A stretch of DNA of 32,408 nucleotides from a virus. Position 1 is the first letter of the stretch, and the number at the start of each line of letters is the position of its first letter. Positions 1 through 5,856 of this stretch are shown here, piece after piece. Under the pieces are notes generated by a model. The model saw only the letters and a program-made list of their open reading frames with translations. It did no database searches and had not been told where the DNA came from. Position numbers and translations under genes: made by a program. The DNA lies in IMG/VR virus record IMGVR_UViG_3300047368_000064, positions 1 through 32,408 of that record; one strand, 5' to 3'.

Positions 1-689
1 ATTTATTTGGGGCGCACAGGTAGAAGCTGGAAACTATAGAACAAGCTATATTCCTAATCACGGAGTTAGTGGTGGTGTTACTCGTTTAGCAGACGTATGT
101 AATAACTCTGGGTCAGCACAAGACTTTAATTCAGAAGAAGGTGTATTGTATGCAGAAATAAGTGGTCTTGTTAATGGTGGTAGCGGTGACAGAACAATAT
201 CAATTAGCGATGGCAGTACACAAAATGCTATACAATTATTGTTGCATAATACATCAAATAGAATTAATTTCAGATTAAGAAGTGGTGGGAGTTTAGATGT
301 AAACATTTCAGATTTTACATTTGAGCAAAATGAAACTAATAAAATTGCTTGTAAGTATAAGTCAGGAGATTATGCTTTATGGGTTAACGGAGAAGAAAGA
401 GTTACATCTTCAAGCAGTAGTTTGCCATCAGCATTGTCTGTATTAGCATTCGACGATGGTTCTTTAAATGACTTCTACGGAAAAATAAGAGAAGTACAAG
501 TATTTACAGAAGCATTAACAGACGAACAATTAGAAAAATTAACAACTATATAATTATGAGAAAAATAGGAAAATACGAATTTAAAGATGAGGCTACTGCT
601 GATAGTAAAATAAAAGGTTTAGGAGTAGCTACTGATGATGAAGGTAACGAATACCCTACTCACGGACACGCTATCGTAAAATTAGGACA
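1..689. repeat. End repeat, left copy (near-identical flanks, divergent core)
   Basis: Bases 1-127 match 31723-31849 exactly, and 141-164 match again exactly. About 165-485 is diverged, then identity returns through the end of the fibre gene and into the next gene (556 onward against 32275 onward, one mismatch seen near base 656). The offset changes from 31722 to 31719, a single-codon indel. This indicates either a circular molecule whose contig ends overlap across a polymorphic site, or a tandem duplication. Confidence 0.85.
2..553 (+). CDS. Tail fibre/adhesin C-terminal part (5' end outside window)
   Basis: The reading frame is open from base 2 and has no start inside the window, so this is the 3' end of a longer gene. 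The ATG at 146 is internal: the frame upstream encodes FIWGAQVEAGNYRTSYIP, the same as the fibre gene at 30299-32272. The conserved front (to about base 127) is followed by a tip domain of about 130 residues of LamG/concanavalin-like flavour (GVLYAEIS, ISDGS, LWVNGEE, FYGKIREVQVF), ending in LTDEQLEKLTTI. Compared with the gene at the other end of the window, the outer segments are identical or nearly so while the core differs strongly. Probable role: distal receptor-binding part of the tail. It is followed after 2 nt by the small gene at 556. Most likely this is the other allele of the 30299 gene in a circular genome. Confidence 0.8.
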   Translation, partial: FIWGAQVEAGNYRTSYIPNHGVSGGVTRLADVCNNSGSAQDFNSEEGVLYAEISGLVNGGSGDRTISISDGSTQNAIQLLLHNTSNRINFRLRSGGSLDVNISDFTFEQNETNKIACKYKSGDYALWVNGEERVTSSSSSLPSALSVLAFDDGSLNDFYGKIREVQVFTEALTDEQLEKLTTI

Positions 690-924
690 TATTGTTTTAG
701 AGCAAGGCGAATACGACGAAGAGGGTAACGAAACTAAAGCACCAGTATTAAGTGATAAATACCATTTAGATGTAGCTTGGGATTTACAAGACACTTATGA
801 CGAAGAAGGTAATTTAATAAAAGCAGACCACCCATATGGATGGAAGTCAAGTGCTGTTACTATTTCTGATGGTAACGGAGTACATAGTTTCTATGGTGTG
901 GACTATCAAGAATTTAAGATATGA
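556..924 (+). CDS. Hypothetical fibre-associated protein (122 aa)
   Basis: I do not recognise a named family. The protein is acidic and soluble with no membrane segment. It contains two similar 'YDEEGN' turns (around residues 53-59 and 82-87) and ends in a Ser/Gly/Tyr-rich segment (SDGNGVHSFYGVDYQEF). It starts 2 nt after the fibre stop codon and overlaps the next small ORF by ATGA. Its position directly behind the fibre gene, repeated at the other end of the window (32275), suggests a fibre accessory, chaperone or tail-tip component, but that is inference from context only. Confidence 0.75.
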   Translation: MRKIGKYEFKDEATADSKIKGLGVATDDEGNEYPTHGHAIVKLGHIVLEQGEYDEEGNETKAPVLSDKYHLDVAWDLQDTYDEEGNLIKADHPYGWKSSAVTISDGNGVHSFYGVDYQEFKI

Positions 925-1019
925 TAAAAGGATTAAGATATTTAGCAGATAAATTAGAAGAGTTTAAGTTTTGGCTTATACTTAAATGGAATAACCTATT
1001 AAAGAGTTTGATGATATGA
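921..1019 (+). CDS. Small hypothetical protein (32 aa)
   Basis: The start overlaps the preceding stop as ATGA. The product is short and amphipathic (MIKGLRYLADKLEEFKFW and on) with alternating hydrophobic and charged residues. Its stop overlaps the ATG of the next ORF. It lies between the fibre accessory gene and the lysis genes; it could be a lysis-associated peptide or a translational-coupling leader. Function unknown. Confidence 0.4.
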   Translation: MIKGLRYLADKLEEFKFWLILKWNNLLKSLMI

Positions 1020-1180
1020 GCCTAAGCGATTTAAAAGTAGCTTGTTTAAATGCTATTTCTTTAGGTGTTAGTTTTACACACGTTGAGAACAGTTTAAAGG
1101 TTATACTGTTATTGGCTTCTATTGTATATACACTCCAAAAGATATACGTTAATCATAAAAAGAATGACAAAAAACTTTAA
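1016..1180 (+). CDS. Small membrane protein, possible holin/antiholin (54 aa)
   Basis: The 54-residue product has one clear hydrophobic segment at about residues 28-41 (LKVILLLASIVYTL), followed by a basic tail (KIYVNHKKNDKKL). Its start overlaps the preceding ORF by 4 nt and its 3' end overlaps the M15 peptidase gene by 17 nt. A tiny single-TM protein with a positively charged C-terminus directly before an endolysin is the usual look of a small holin, pinholin or antiholin. Because a second, larger membrane protein follows the endolysin, which of the two makes the lethal hole cannot be decided from sequence. Confidence 0.55.
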   Translation: MSLSDLKVACLNAISLGVSFTHVENSLKVILLLASIVYTLQKIYVNHKKNDKKL

Positions 1181-1535
1181 GTTAAAAGAGTTCGAGTGCA
1201 AGTGTGGTTGTGATATGCCTTTAGAGGTGTATGAAAACATAATTAAACTTTCAAATCAATTACAATTTCTTAGAGATTATACAGGTAGACCTATAACTAT
1301 TAATAGTGCTTATAGATGTCCTAAGCATAATAAAAAAGTAGGTGGGTCTAAAACATCACAACACTTATTAGGTAAAGCTGCTGATATAACTATACAGAGT
1401 TTAAAACCAGCAGAGGTGTTTATGATTATAGAGGACTTAATAGATATGGGACATATGTTACAGGGTGGACTTGGTTTGTATGATACGTTTGTACATTACG
1501 ATATAAGAAAGACTAAAGCAAGGTGGAATGGGTGA
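1164..1535 (+). CDS. Endolysin: M15A-family peptidase
   Basis: A zinc peptidase of the M15 (D-Ala-D-Ala carboxypeptidase / L-Ala-D-Glu endopeptidase) type that cuts peptidoglycan peptides at lysis. The signature SxHxxGxAxD is present as SQHLLGKAAD (Ser65 to Asp74, with His67 and Asp74 as Zn ligands), and the third ligand lies in HYDIR (His111). The N-terminal part has FKLKEFECKCGC, common in phage M15A proteins. I place the start at 1164 (MTKNFKLKEF): the ATG at 1122 would add 14 residues lying wholly inside the upstream membrane-protein ORF. Length 123 aa is normal for a one-domain phage endolysin. No signal peptide, so release needs a holin. Overlaps the holin gene by 8 nt. Confidence 0.9.
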   Translation: MTKNFKLKEFECKCGCDMPLEVYENIIKLSNQLQFLRDYTGRPITINSAYRCPKHNKKVGGSKTSQHLLGKAADITIQSLKPAEVFMIIEDLIDMGHMLQGGLGLYDTFVHYDIRKTKARWNG

Positions 1536-2004
1536 TTATAAGAAAAAGAACGGTACAACAAGAGTAGGCGATGCATTACGTTGGTTAGTTAAACAAGGTA
1601 AAGAAGTAGCACCTGATATATTAAATGTTGCTGGTAGTATTACTGGTATTGAACAATTAAAAGACTTAGCTAGTAAAATAGAAGGTAATACACAATTAAG
1701 TGAAACAGATAAGCAATTATTACTAGAAGAGCTAAGGTACGATATGATTGAAATGCAAGAGTCAACTAAACGCTGGGAAGCAGATATGAACTCTGATAGT
1801 TGGTTAAGTAAAAATATAAGACCTCTAAGCTTAGCTTTTTTAACGCTTACATTATTTATATACATAATACTAGATAGTTCCTTAGAAGTGTTTAAAATAT
1901 CACCTGAGTGGATAGATTTACTATCCTCTTTATTACTTTTAGTTTATGGAGGATATTTTGGAGCTAGAAGTGCTGAAAAAATTACAAAAAATTTTAAGAA
2001 GTAA
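1528..2004 (+). CDS. Holin, 3TM/GTA-type
   Basis: 158 aa. A soluble, partly amphipathic N-terminal half (to about residue 90) is followed by the sequence DSWLSKNIRPLSL and two strong hydrophobic segments (about 100-116, AFLTLTLFIYIILD, and 130-145, DLLSSLLLLVYGGYFG). It ends in GARSAEKITK and a Lys-rich tail. The order 'W..K..RP' then TM hairpin then 'GAR..EK' is typical of 3TM phage holins of the GTA_holin family. The gene overlaps the endolysin by 8 nt, so peptidase and holin are co-translated. It would form the membrane lesion that releases the M15 enzyme. It closes the late gene block; the AT-only region follows. Confidence 0.8.
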   Translation: MGDYKKKNGTTRVGDALRWLVKQGKEVAPDILNVAGSITGIEQLKDLASKIEGNTQLSETDKQLLLEELRYDMIEMQESTKRWEADMNSDSWLSKNIRPLSLAFLTLTLFIYIILDSSLEVFKISPEWIDLLSSLLLLVYGGYFGARSAEKITKNFKK

Positions 2005-2080
2005 TAATATTTAATTATATTTAATTATTATATATATTACGTATATAATAATATATATATAATATTATAATATACACACG
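2005..2080. other. AT-only spacer with 11-bp perfect inverted repeat
   Basis: Almost no G or C over about 70 bases between the lysis genes and the early genes. Bases 2024-2034 and 2042-2052 form a perfect 11-bp inverted repeat with a 7-base loop (TATTACG), followed by more alternating AT (2050-2072). Possible roles are a DNA-unwinding/origin element, a regulatory operator or a weak late terminator. No iterons or T-tract confirm any of these. Confidence 0.4.
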
Positions 2081-2081
2081 C

Positions 2082-2504
2082 GTGGCAAAAAGATCTAAAA
2101 GAAAAAAGCTTATAGATAAATTAGATAATGTTTTTAGTATATACATAAGAAAAAGATATGCTAAAAACGATATTGCTGAATGTTTTACTTGTGGTAAAAA
2201 AGATCATTGGAAAAAACTACAGTGTGGTCATTTTCAAAGTCGTAAAAACTACGCTACAAGATTTGGTACTTTAGATGATGATGATAAAATTACAGAATTA
2301 AATTGCCAAGTTCAATGTGCTGGATGTAATGTATTTAGATATGGTGAACAATATTTATTTGCAAAGCATTTAGACGAAAAATACCATAAAGGACTAGCTG
2401 ATGAATTATTTTTAAGATCAAAAAAGGTTGTTAAGTTTGATAATGTAGATTTAGAAATGTTAATAAATAAATATAAAGACTTAACAGATAAACTTGATAA
2501 ATAG
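2082..2504 (+). CDS. ninG: NinG-family recombination protein
   Basis: Matches the lambda NinG (Rap) family, a DNA structure-specific endonuclease acting on recombination intermediates. Visible features are a basic N-terminus (AKRSKRKKLIDKLD), a first metal-binding cluster CFTCG...QCGHF (Cys34, Cys37, Cys48, His50), the family motif GHFQSRKNYATRF, and a second Cys group NCQVQCAGCN (Cys75, Cys79, Cys82). The start is GTG at 2082; no ATG lies in frame upstream within the AT-only spacer. 140 aa. It stands just ahead of the annealing protein/SSB genes, so it is probably part of an early recombination module. Confidence 0.9.
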   Translation: MAKRSKRKKLIDKLDNVFSIYIRKRYAKNDIAECFTCGKKDHWKKLQCGHFQSRKNYATRFGTLDDDDKITELNCQVQCAGCNVFRYGEQYLFAKHLDEKYHKGLADELFLRSKKVVKFDNVDLEMLINKYKDLTDKLDK

Positions 2505-2506
2505 AT

Positions 2507-2514
2507 TATATTTG
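2507..2514 (+). promoter_or_regulatory. Putative -7 box (TATATTTG)
   Basis: A perfect match to the Bacteroidota -7 consensus TAnnTTTG, immediately after the ninG stop codon. The 15 bases TATATTTGTAGTATA starting here recur exactly at 2627, 120 bp downstream. No TTG lies at the expected -33 distance, so the promoter is uncertain. A transcript from here would run only about 75-80 nt to the terminator at 2565-2594. Confidence 0.35.
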
Positions 2515-2564
2515 TAGTATACGAATTGTCTTTGTTTTATGTTTAGATTGTAACCAATCAAATT

Positions 2565-2594
2565 AAGCCACTCTAAAAAGGGTGGTTTTTTTTT
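2565..2594 (+). terminator. Rho-independent terminator
   Basis: Stem CCACTC (2568-2573) pairs with GGGTGG (2580-2585) with one T-G pair, around the loop TAAAAA. The stem can be extended by AAG/TTT, and nine T residues follow. It separates ninG (and the possible short transcript) from the next promoter. Confidence 0.8.
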
Positions 2595-2626
2595 AGTTAA
2601 AAAGCTGTTTATATAATTTTTTTTTG

Positions 2627-2634
2627 TATATTTG
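2627..2634 (+). promoter_or_regulatory. Early promoter -7 box (TATATTTG)
   Basis: TATATTTG perfectly matches TAnnTTTG and is preceded by a T run (TTTTTTTTTG). A GTTTAT element lies about 20 nt upstream, as in the boxes at 3767 and 5540. The box ends 25 nt before the ATG at 2660, in a suitable position to drive the 2660-3709 genes. Confidence 0.6.
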
Positions 2635-2659
2635 TAGTATAAACATAAAATTTAAAGCA

Positions 2660-2875
2660 ATGGATTATAAAATGATTAGCCTATATGATAGGTTAAAACC
2701 CCACTACAAAAATGTTCTTACAAAGAAGAATGTTACAGAACCAAAATTAGTTAATTTAGTAGTAGAATCTCTTGAACAAGAAAGTTATGTAGCAGACTTA
2801 AAATATTCAAGTATTTTAAATATGCAATTTTTATTTGGTAATATAAATCCTTTTATTTATTTTAAAGATATATAA
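2660..2875 (+). CDS. Hypothetical early protein (71 aa)
   Basis: Family not recognised. Predicted small helical protein (MDYKMISLYDRLKPHY) with a central LVNLVVESLEQESYVADLKY segment. I start it at 2660: the in-frame ATG at 2624 lies inside the promoter -7 region and could not be in the message, while 2660 has an A-rich leader of the usual length. First gene after an early promoter, followed one base later by the coiled-coil ORF at 2877. Confidence 0.6.
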   Translation: MDYKMISLYDRLKPHYKNVLTKKNVTEPKLVNLVVESLEQESYVADLKYSSILNMQFLFGNINPFIYFKDI

Positions 2876-2876
2876 T

Positions 2877-3014
2877 ATGACACATATAGAAGACGTAAAA
2901 AGAGCAGCAAGCAATGATACTATAGATTATTTAAATGCAAGAATAGAAGCATTAGAAAACAGAGTAGAATACTTAGAATCAATTTTAGAAGTAGAATATT
3001 TAAACAGACAATAA
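2877..3014 (+). CDS. Small coiled-coil protein (45 aa)
   Basis: Too short for usual gene callers, but it fits the operon: it starts one base after the previous stop and its TAA overlaps the next ATG (TAATG). The sequence has leucine heptads (LNARIEALENRVEYLESIL) predicting a short parallel coiled coil, and is strongly acidic. Function unknown; possibly a dimerising partner or regulator of a neighbouring replication protein. Confidence 0.55.
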   Translation: MTHIEDVKRAASNDTIDYLNARIEALENRVEYLESILEVEYLNRQ

Positions 3015-3397
3015 TGAACAGAGAAAAATTAAAAGAACTTTACAATAAGTATAATTTAGCTAAAGAAGATTTTTTTAAGCATCAACATTATACTATTATA
3101 ACACGTCAAGGTATTGATAAAATACAAGCAATGGAACAAATTACAATTGATTATGAAGTAATTAAATGTGAACCAAACTTTGCTGTATTTAAAGCATACG
3201 CAGAAAAAGACGGTAAAAAAATTCAAACATTCGGAAGTGCAAAAAAAGGAGATAGTTTTAAAGACGGAAACACTAATAGTTGGTATGTTGCTGAAATGGC
3301 AGAAAAAAGATCAATGAGTAGAGCTGTTTTAAAATTAACTGGTTTTTATGAACTCGGAGTATTTGGAGAAGACGAATCAGAATCATTTAAAAAATAA
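3014..3397 (+). CDS. Putative ssDNA-annealing/recombination protein
   Basis: 127 aa. The C-terminal stretch WYVAEMAEKRSMSRAVLKL (about residues 97-115) resembles a motif seen in phage single-strand annealing-type proteins with an 'AEKRA..RA' helix. The middle (YEVIKCEPNFAVFKAYAEKDGKKIQTFGSAKKG) looks like a beta-sheet of the kind in Rad52/Erf-like folds. It is encoded directly before the SSB gene, the usual partner of an annealing protein, and near ninG. Fold-level similarity is inferred from motif and context, not demonstrated. It is short for a full annealase, so it may instead be an SSB-interacting accessory protein. Confidence 0.5.
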   Translation: MNREKLKELYNKYNLAKEDFFKHQHYTIITRQGIDKIQAMEQITIDYEVIKCEPNFAVFKAYAEKDGKKIQTFGSAKKGDSFKDGNTNSWYVAEMAEKRSMSRAVLKLTGFYELGVFGEDESESFKK

Positions 3398-3403
3398 TTA
3401 ATT

Positions 3404-3709
3404 ATGAGTGCAATTATCACATACTCTATAAGAGTAGACAAATTACCAAAAGAAAAGTTTATAGCTGGAAAAGACGGAGCTGTATACGTAAACCTCACTA
3501 TGTCAGTTAATGATGAAACAAGATACGGTAATAATACAAGTATCTATGTAAGTCAAACACAAGAAGAACGAGAAGCTAAAAAACAAAAAACTTATATTGG
3601 AAACGGTAAAGTTGTTTGGAACAATGGTAGTATTGTAAATGCAGAAAGAGAAAATCAAGAACAAGTGGTTGAGTCTAACACTGCTGAAACCGCTGATTTA
3701 CCTTTCTAA
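3404..3709 (+). CDS. ssb: Single-stranded DNA-binding protein
   Basis: 101 aa. The N-terminal part (about residues 1-75) has OB-fold-like beta strands: VYVNLTMSVNDETRYGNNTSIYVSQTQEERE, then KTYIGNGKVVWNNGS. It ends in a disordered acidic tail finishing ADLPF, a match to the SSB C-terminal tip (DDDIPF) that docks replication and repair proteins. Short for a bacterial SSB but normal for small phages. It follows the putative annealing protein by 6 nt in the same operon and is followed by a terminator, so the recombination unit 2660-3709 appears self-contained. Confidence 0.75.
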   Translation: MSAIITYSIRVDKLPKEKFIAGKDGAVYVNLTMSVNDETRYGNNTSIYVSQTQEEREAKKQKTYIGNGKVVWNNGSIVNAERENQEQVVESNTAETADLPF

Positions 3710-3736
3710 ATAAAAATAAAATAAAATATTTTTTTT

Positions 3737-3765
3737 AGAGAGGTTTATCACTTCTCTTTTTTTTT
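3737..3765 (+). terminator. Rho-independent terminator overlapping the next promoter
   Basis: AGAGAGG (3737-3743) pairs with CTTCTCT (3751-3757), a 7-bp stem with one G-T pair, with loop TTTATCA and eight T residues (3758-3765). The loop contains the GTTTAT element and the T-tract runs directly into the -7 box at 3767, so terminator and promoter share the same DNA. Confidence 0.75.
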
Positions 3766-3766
3766 G

Positions 3767-3774
3767 TATATTAA
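3767..3774 (+). promoter_or_regulatory. Early promoter -7 box (TATATTAA)
   Basis: TTTTGTATATTA matches the early box shared with 5540 and 8766. It ends 22 nt before the ATG at 3797 and probably drives the ATPase and sigma-like genes. Confidence 0.5.
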
Positions 3775-3796
3775 CAAAAACAAGACAAAATATAAT

Positions 3797-4660
3797 ATGA
3801 CAGAGAAAAAAACCACAGATAATATGCTAATGGAATTAATAAAGGAAGAGTGTTATATTGACACTAATGAATTTATGGAATATCCTCCTATAGCATTAAG
3901 TCTTGGTGAAACAACTATTCAAACCAAAAGTGGAGAAAAAACATTCCCAATTCCAATAGGCACATACGGTAACTTTTCATTTGTACAAGCACCGCCAAAA
4001 ACTAAAAAGACTTTTTTTATATCATTATTAGCTTCAGTTTATTTAAGTGGTGGTAATAATTTTGGTGGACAAATGTTAGGACATAGAGATAATAAATGTT
4101 TAATTCATTTTGATACAGAGCAAGGTCATTGGCATAGCCAAAGAGTATTCAAAAGAGTAAAAGACATGGCTAATATGCATGACTTAGGTTGTTATCATAC
4201 TTATGCCTTAAGAACTATAAACTATAAACAGCGTATGCAATTTATAGAATATTGTTTACAAGAAAATAAAGATAAAAATGGATTAATTATTATTGATGGT
4301 ATTGCTGATTTGGTTTCTGATGTAAATAATTTAGAAGAATCTAATTTATGTGTACAAAAAATAATGGAATGGAGTGCTAAATATAAATGCCATATAGTAA
4401 CTGTTATACATAGCAATTACGGTAGTGATAAACCAACAGGACATCTAGGAAGTTTTCTAATGAAAAAAACAGAGACACAAATTCAATTAGAAGCAAACAC
4501 AGTTAATAAAGAATGGATAACTGTAAGTTGTAAAAATTCAAGAGGATATGCTTTTGAAACATTTAGTTTTAGTATTAATGAATTTGGTCTACCATTTGTA
4601 GTTGGTGAGATATATGATCCACTTAAGTACTTTGTAACATCAAATAAAAAATTCACATAA
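3797..4660 (+). CDS. RepA-like AAA (AAA_25) ATPase, putative replicative helicase
   Basis: 287 aa, RecA/DnaB-fold ATPase resembling the RepA hexameric helicase group. The P-loop is degenerate: QAPPKTKKT at about residues 64-72 takes the place of GxxGxGKT, retaining Lys-Thr at the end. The acid residue follows strand 2 (HFDTEQ, Glu108), Walker B is GLIIIDGIADL (Asp167), and a sensor-like strand reads IVTVIHSN. The start at 3797 (MTEKKTTDN) is preferred over 3764, which falls inside the -7 region. Since no polymerase or primase is visible, this is the best candidate for loading or driving the host replisome on phage DNA. The sigma-like gene follows 4 nt later. Confidence 0.8.
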   Translation: MTEKKTTDNMLMELIKEECYIDTNEFMEYPPIALSLGETTIQTKSGEKTFPIPIGTYGNFSFVQAPPKTKKTFFISLLASVYLSGGNNFGGQMLGHRDNKCLIHFDTEQGHWHSQRVFKRVKDMANMHDLGCYHTYALRTINYKQRMQFIEYCLQENKDKNGLIIIDGIADLVSDVNNLEESNLCVQKIMEWSAKYKCHIVTVIHSNYGSDKPTGHLGSFLMKKTETQIQLEANTVNKEWITVSCKNSRGYAFETFSFSINEFGLPFVVGEIYDPLKYFVTSNKKFT

Positions 4661-4664
4661 TGAA

Positions 4665-5156
4665 ATGAAATCTTTAGTAGAGTTAGCTTATTTAAAGCAT
4701 AAAGATTGGATAAACATAGTAAAGTCATTTGGTTGTAATCCTAGTTTAGCAGAAGATGTTGTACAGGAAATGTATATACAAATACACTTAGACATACATA
4801 AAGGATTAGATATATCTTATAAAGATGATATAAACCACTATTATTGTTATAAAGTTTTAAGAGGTATTTATTTAAATATACATAAAAAAGAAGCTAAGAA
4901 AATTAAGATATATTTAGACCAAATAAAAGAAATAAAACAAATTGATGATCAAGGTATAGATGAGGTTGAATACGCTAAAAATAAAAACAAAGTAGATCAA
5001 ATACTTAATGACCTTTATTGGTATGATAGAAAAGTTTTTGAATTAATAGCAAGTGGAAAAAGCGTTGCTAGTTTAAGTAGAGAAACTGGCATCAGCTATA
5101 TATCACTTTATAATACTTATAGAACAACTAAAAAATTTATAAAAGATCAATTATGA
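4665..5156 (+). CDS. Phage RNA polymerase sigma-like factor (ECF type)
   Basis: 163 aa with the two-domain plan of ECF sigma factors. A region-2-like segment lies at about residues 14-40 (DWINIVKSFGCNPSLAEDVV, then QEMY; compare 'AEDVVQE.F' in ECF sigmas). A linker rich in charged residues follows (about 70-108). The region-4-like helix-turn-helix lies at about 111-160 (ILNDLYWYDRKVFELIASG, SVASLSRETGISYISLYNT). It probably binds host core RNA polymerase, or acts as a sigma-like regulator, to direct it to phage promoters; the five identical late boxes are the obvious candidates. It is encoded mid-early, as expected for an early-to-late switch. The small size and weak region 2.4 leave open a plain HTH regulator. 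Confidence 0.7.
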   Translation: MKSLVELAYLKHKDWINIVKSFGCNPSLAEDVVQEMYIQIHLDIHKGLDISYKDDINHYYCYKVLRGIYLNIHKKEAKKIKIYLDQIKEIKQIDDQGIDEVEYAKNKNKVDQILNDLYWYDRKVFELIASGKSVASLSRETGISYISLYNTYRTTKKFIKDQL

Positions 5157-5305
5157 AATTAGGAGATTTATTTTACTATTTTACTTATTACACAGGTATA
5201 CATTGGTTAGTTAAAAAAATTAGTAAATTATTAAATAAAGATTGCGGATGTGATAAACGCCGTGAAGAGTGGAACGATATAGATTTAGATTTATGGAACA
5301 AATAG
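5153..5305 (+). CDS. Small hypothetical protein with Cys-x-Cys motif (50 aa)
   Basis: Start overlaps the sigma-like stop (ATGA). An N-terminal aromatic/hydrophobic stretch (LGDLFYYFTYYTGIHWLV, residues 3-20) is followed by a basic segment and DCGCDKRREEWN. That CxC-KRR-E-W motif recurs in small proteins of Bacteroidota phages as far as I recall, with no known role. The N-terminus could be membrane-associated. Overlaps the next ORF by 13 nt. Confidence 0.6.
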   Translation: MKLGDLFYYFTYYTGIHWLVKKISKLLNKDCGCDKRREEWNDIDLDLWNK

Positions 5306-5490
5306 ATAAAGATAACTGGAAAAAGTTTAAAGCTGAGGTAAAAGATAAGCTTAGTCAAGAGCAATATAAGTTATTATGTACTTTACACGCTAAATACTAT
5401 AAACATAAATATAGTGAACCGTGTTCTTGTAATCCAAAACGTTTAATACAATGGATAGCAGAGATAGATAAGATATATGATAAATGTTAA
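5293..5490 (+). CDS. Small hypothetical protein (65 aa)
   Basis: A basic helical N-terminus (DKDNWKKFKAEVKDKLSQEQ) is followed by LLCTLHAKYYKHKYSEPCSC and NPKRLIQWIAEIDKIYDKC. Cys-x-Cys plus 'NPKR..QWI..ID' is shared with small phage proteins near DNA-packaging or replication genes, function unknown. I start it at the ATG at 5293; the upstream ATG at 5269 would deepen the overlap with the previous gene. Confidence 0.65.
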   Translation: MEQIDKDNWKKFKAEVKDKLSQEQYKLLCTLHAKYYKHKYSEPCSCNPKRLIQWIAEIDKIYDKC

Positions 5491-5539
5491 AGTTTTGTTA
5501 AAATAGTTAAAAAATTGTTTATAATGTTAAGTTGTTTTG

Positions 5540-5547
5540 TATATTAG
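5540..5547 (+). promoter_or_regulatory. Early promoter -7 box (TATATTAG)
   Basis: TTTTGTATATTAG with TTGTTTAT upstream (TTG at 5515-5517, 22 nt before the box) fits a Bacteroidota -33/-7 promoter. The box ends 18 nt before the ATG at 5566. Likely promoter for the small-protein block and, through overlaps, the DNA modification genes. Confidence 0.6.
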
Positions 5548-5565
5548 CAATATAAAACAATAGCA

Positions 5566-5703
5566 ATGAAAACAAGATTAAGAACAAACAAAGACAGAAC
5601 ATCATTTGAACTTTCAGTAATTAATAAATTAGGATGTGAAATATATTACTTCAATAACCTAGAAGAAGCTATTAACTATCAAAACAAAATAACAAAACAA
5701 TGA
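5566..5703 (+). CDS. Small hypothetical protein (45 aa)
   Basis: First ORF after the promoter at 5540, overlapping the next ORF by 4 nt (ATGA). MKTRLRTNKDRTSFELSVIN is followed by a short region ending in NNLEEAINYQNKI; it looks like a small beta-alpha domain. No family recognised. Confidence 0.55.
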   Translation: MKTRLRTNKDRTSFELSVINKLGCEIYYFNNLEEAINYQNKITKQ

Positions 5704-5855
5704 GAACACAACTAACAGACTTACGTAAAGAACTTAGAGACATAGAATCTACATTAAGTGCTAATATGCTTGTAAGAACATTACCAAAAGAAACAGAAAC
5801 TAAATTACTTAATAGAGCTCAATATATAAGAGACGTAATATTTAATATACAATAA
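5700..5855 (+). CDS. Small hypothetical protein (51 aa)
   Basis: ATGA overlap with the previous gene. Predicted two-helix protein (LTDLRKELRDIESTLSANM, then ETETKLLNRAQYIRDVIFNI). Function unknown; member of the early small-protein block. Confidence 0.55.
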   Translation: MRTQLTDLRKELRDIESTLSANMLVRTLPKETETKLLNRAQYIRDVIFNIQ

Positions 5856-5856
5856 A

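Noticed and set aside
2024-2052. Hairpin loop TATTACG resembling the rolling-circle nonamer of geminiviruses
   Set aside because: No HUH-type Rep protein is present and the likeness is only six bases in an AT-only region.
3764-3796. Upstream ATG start for the RepA-like ATPase (and similarly 2624 for the 71-aa gene)
   Set aside because: These ATG codons fall within or beside the -7 promoter boxes and would not be in the mRNA; the downstream ATG has the usual A-rich leader.
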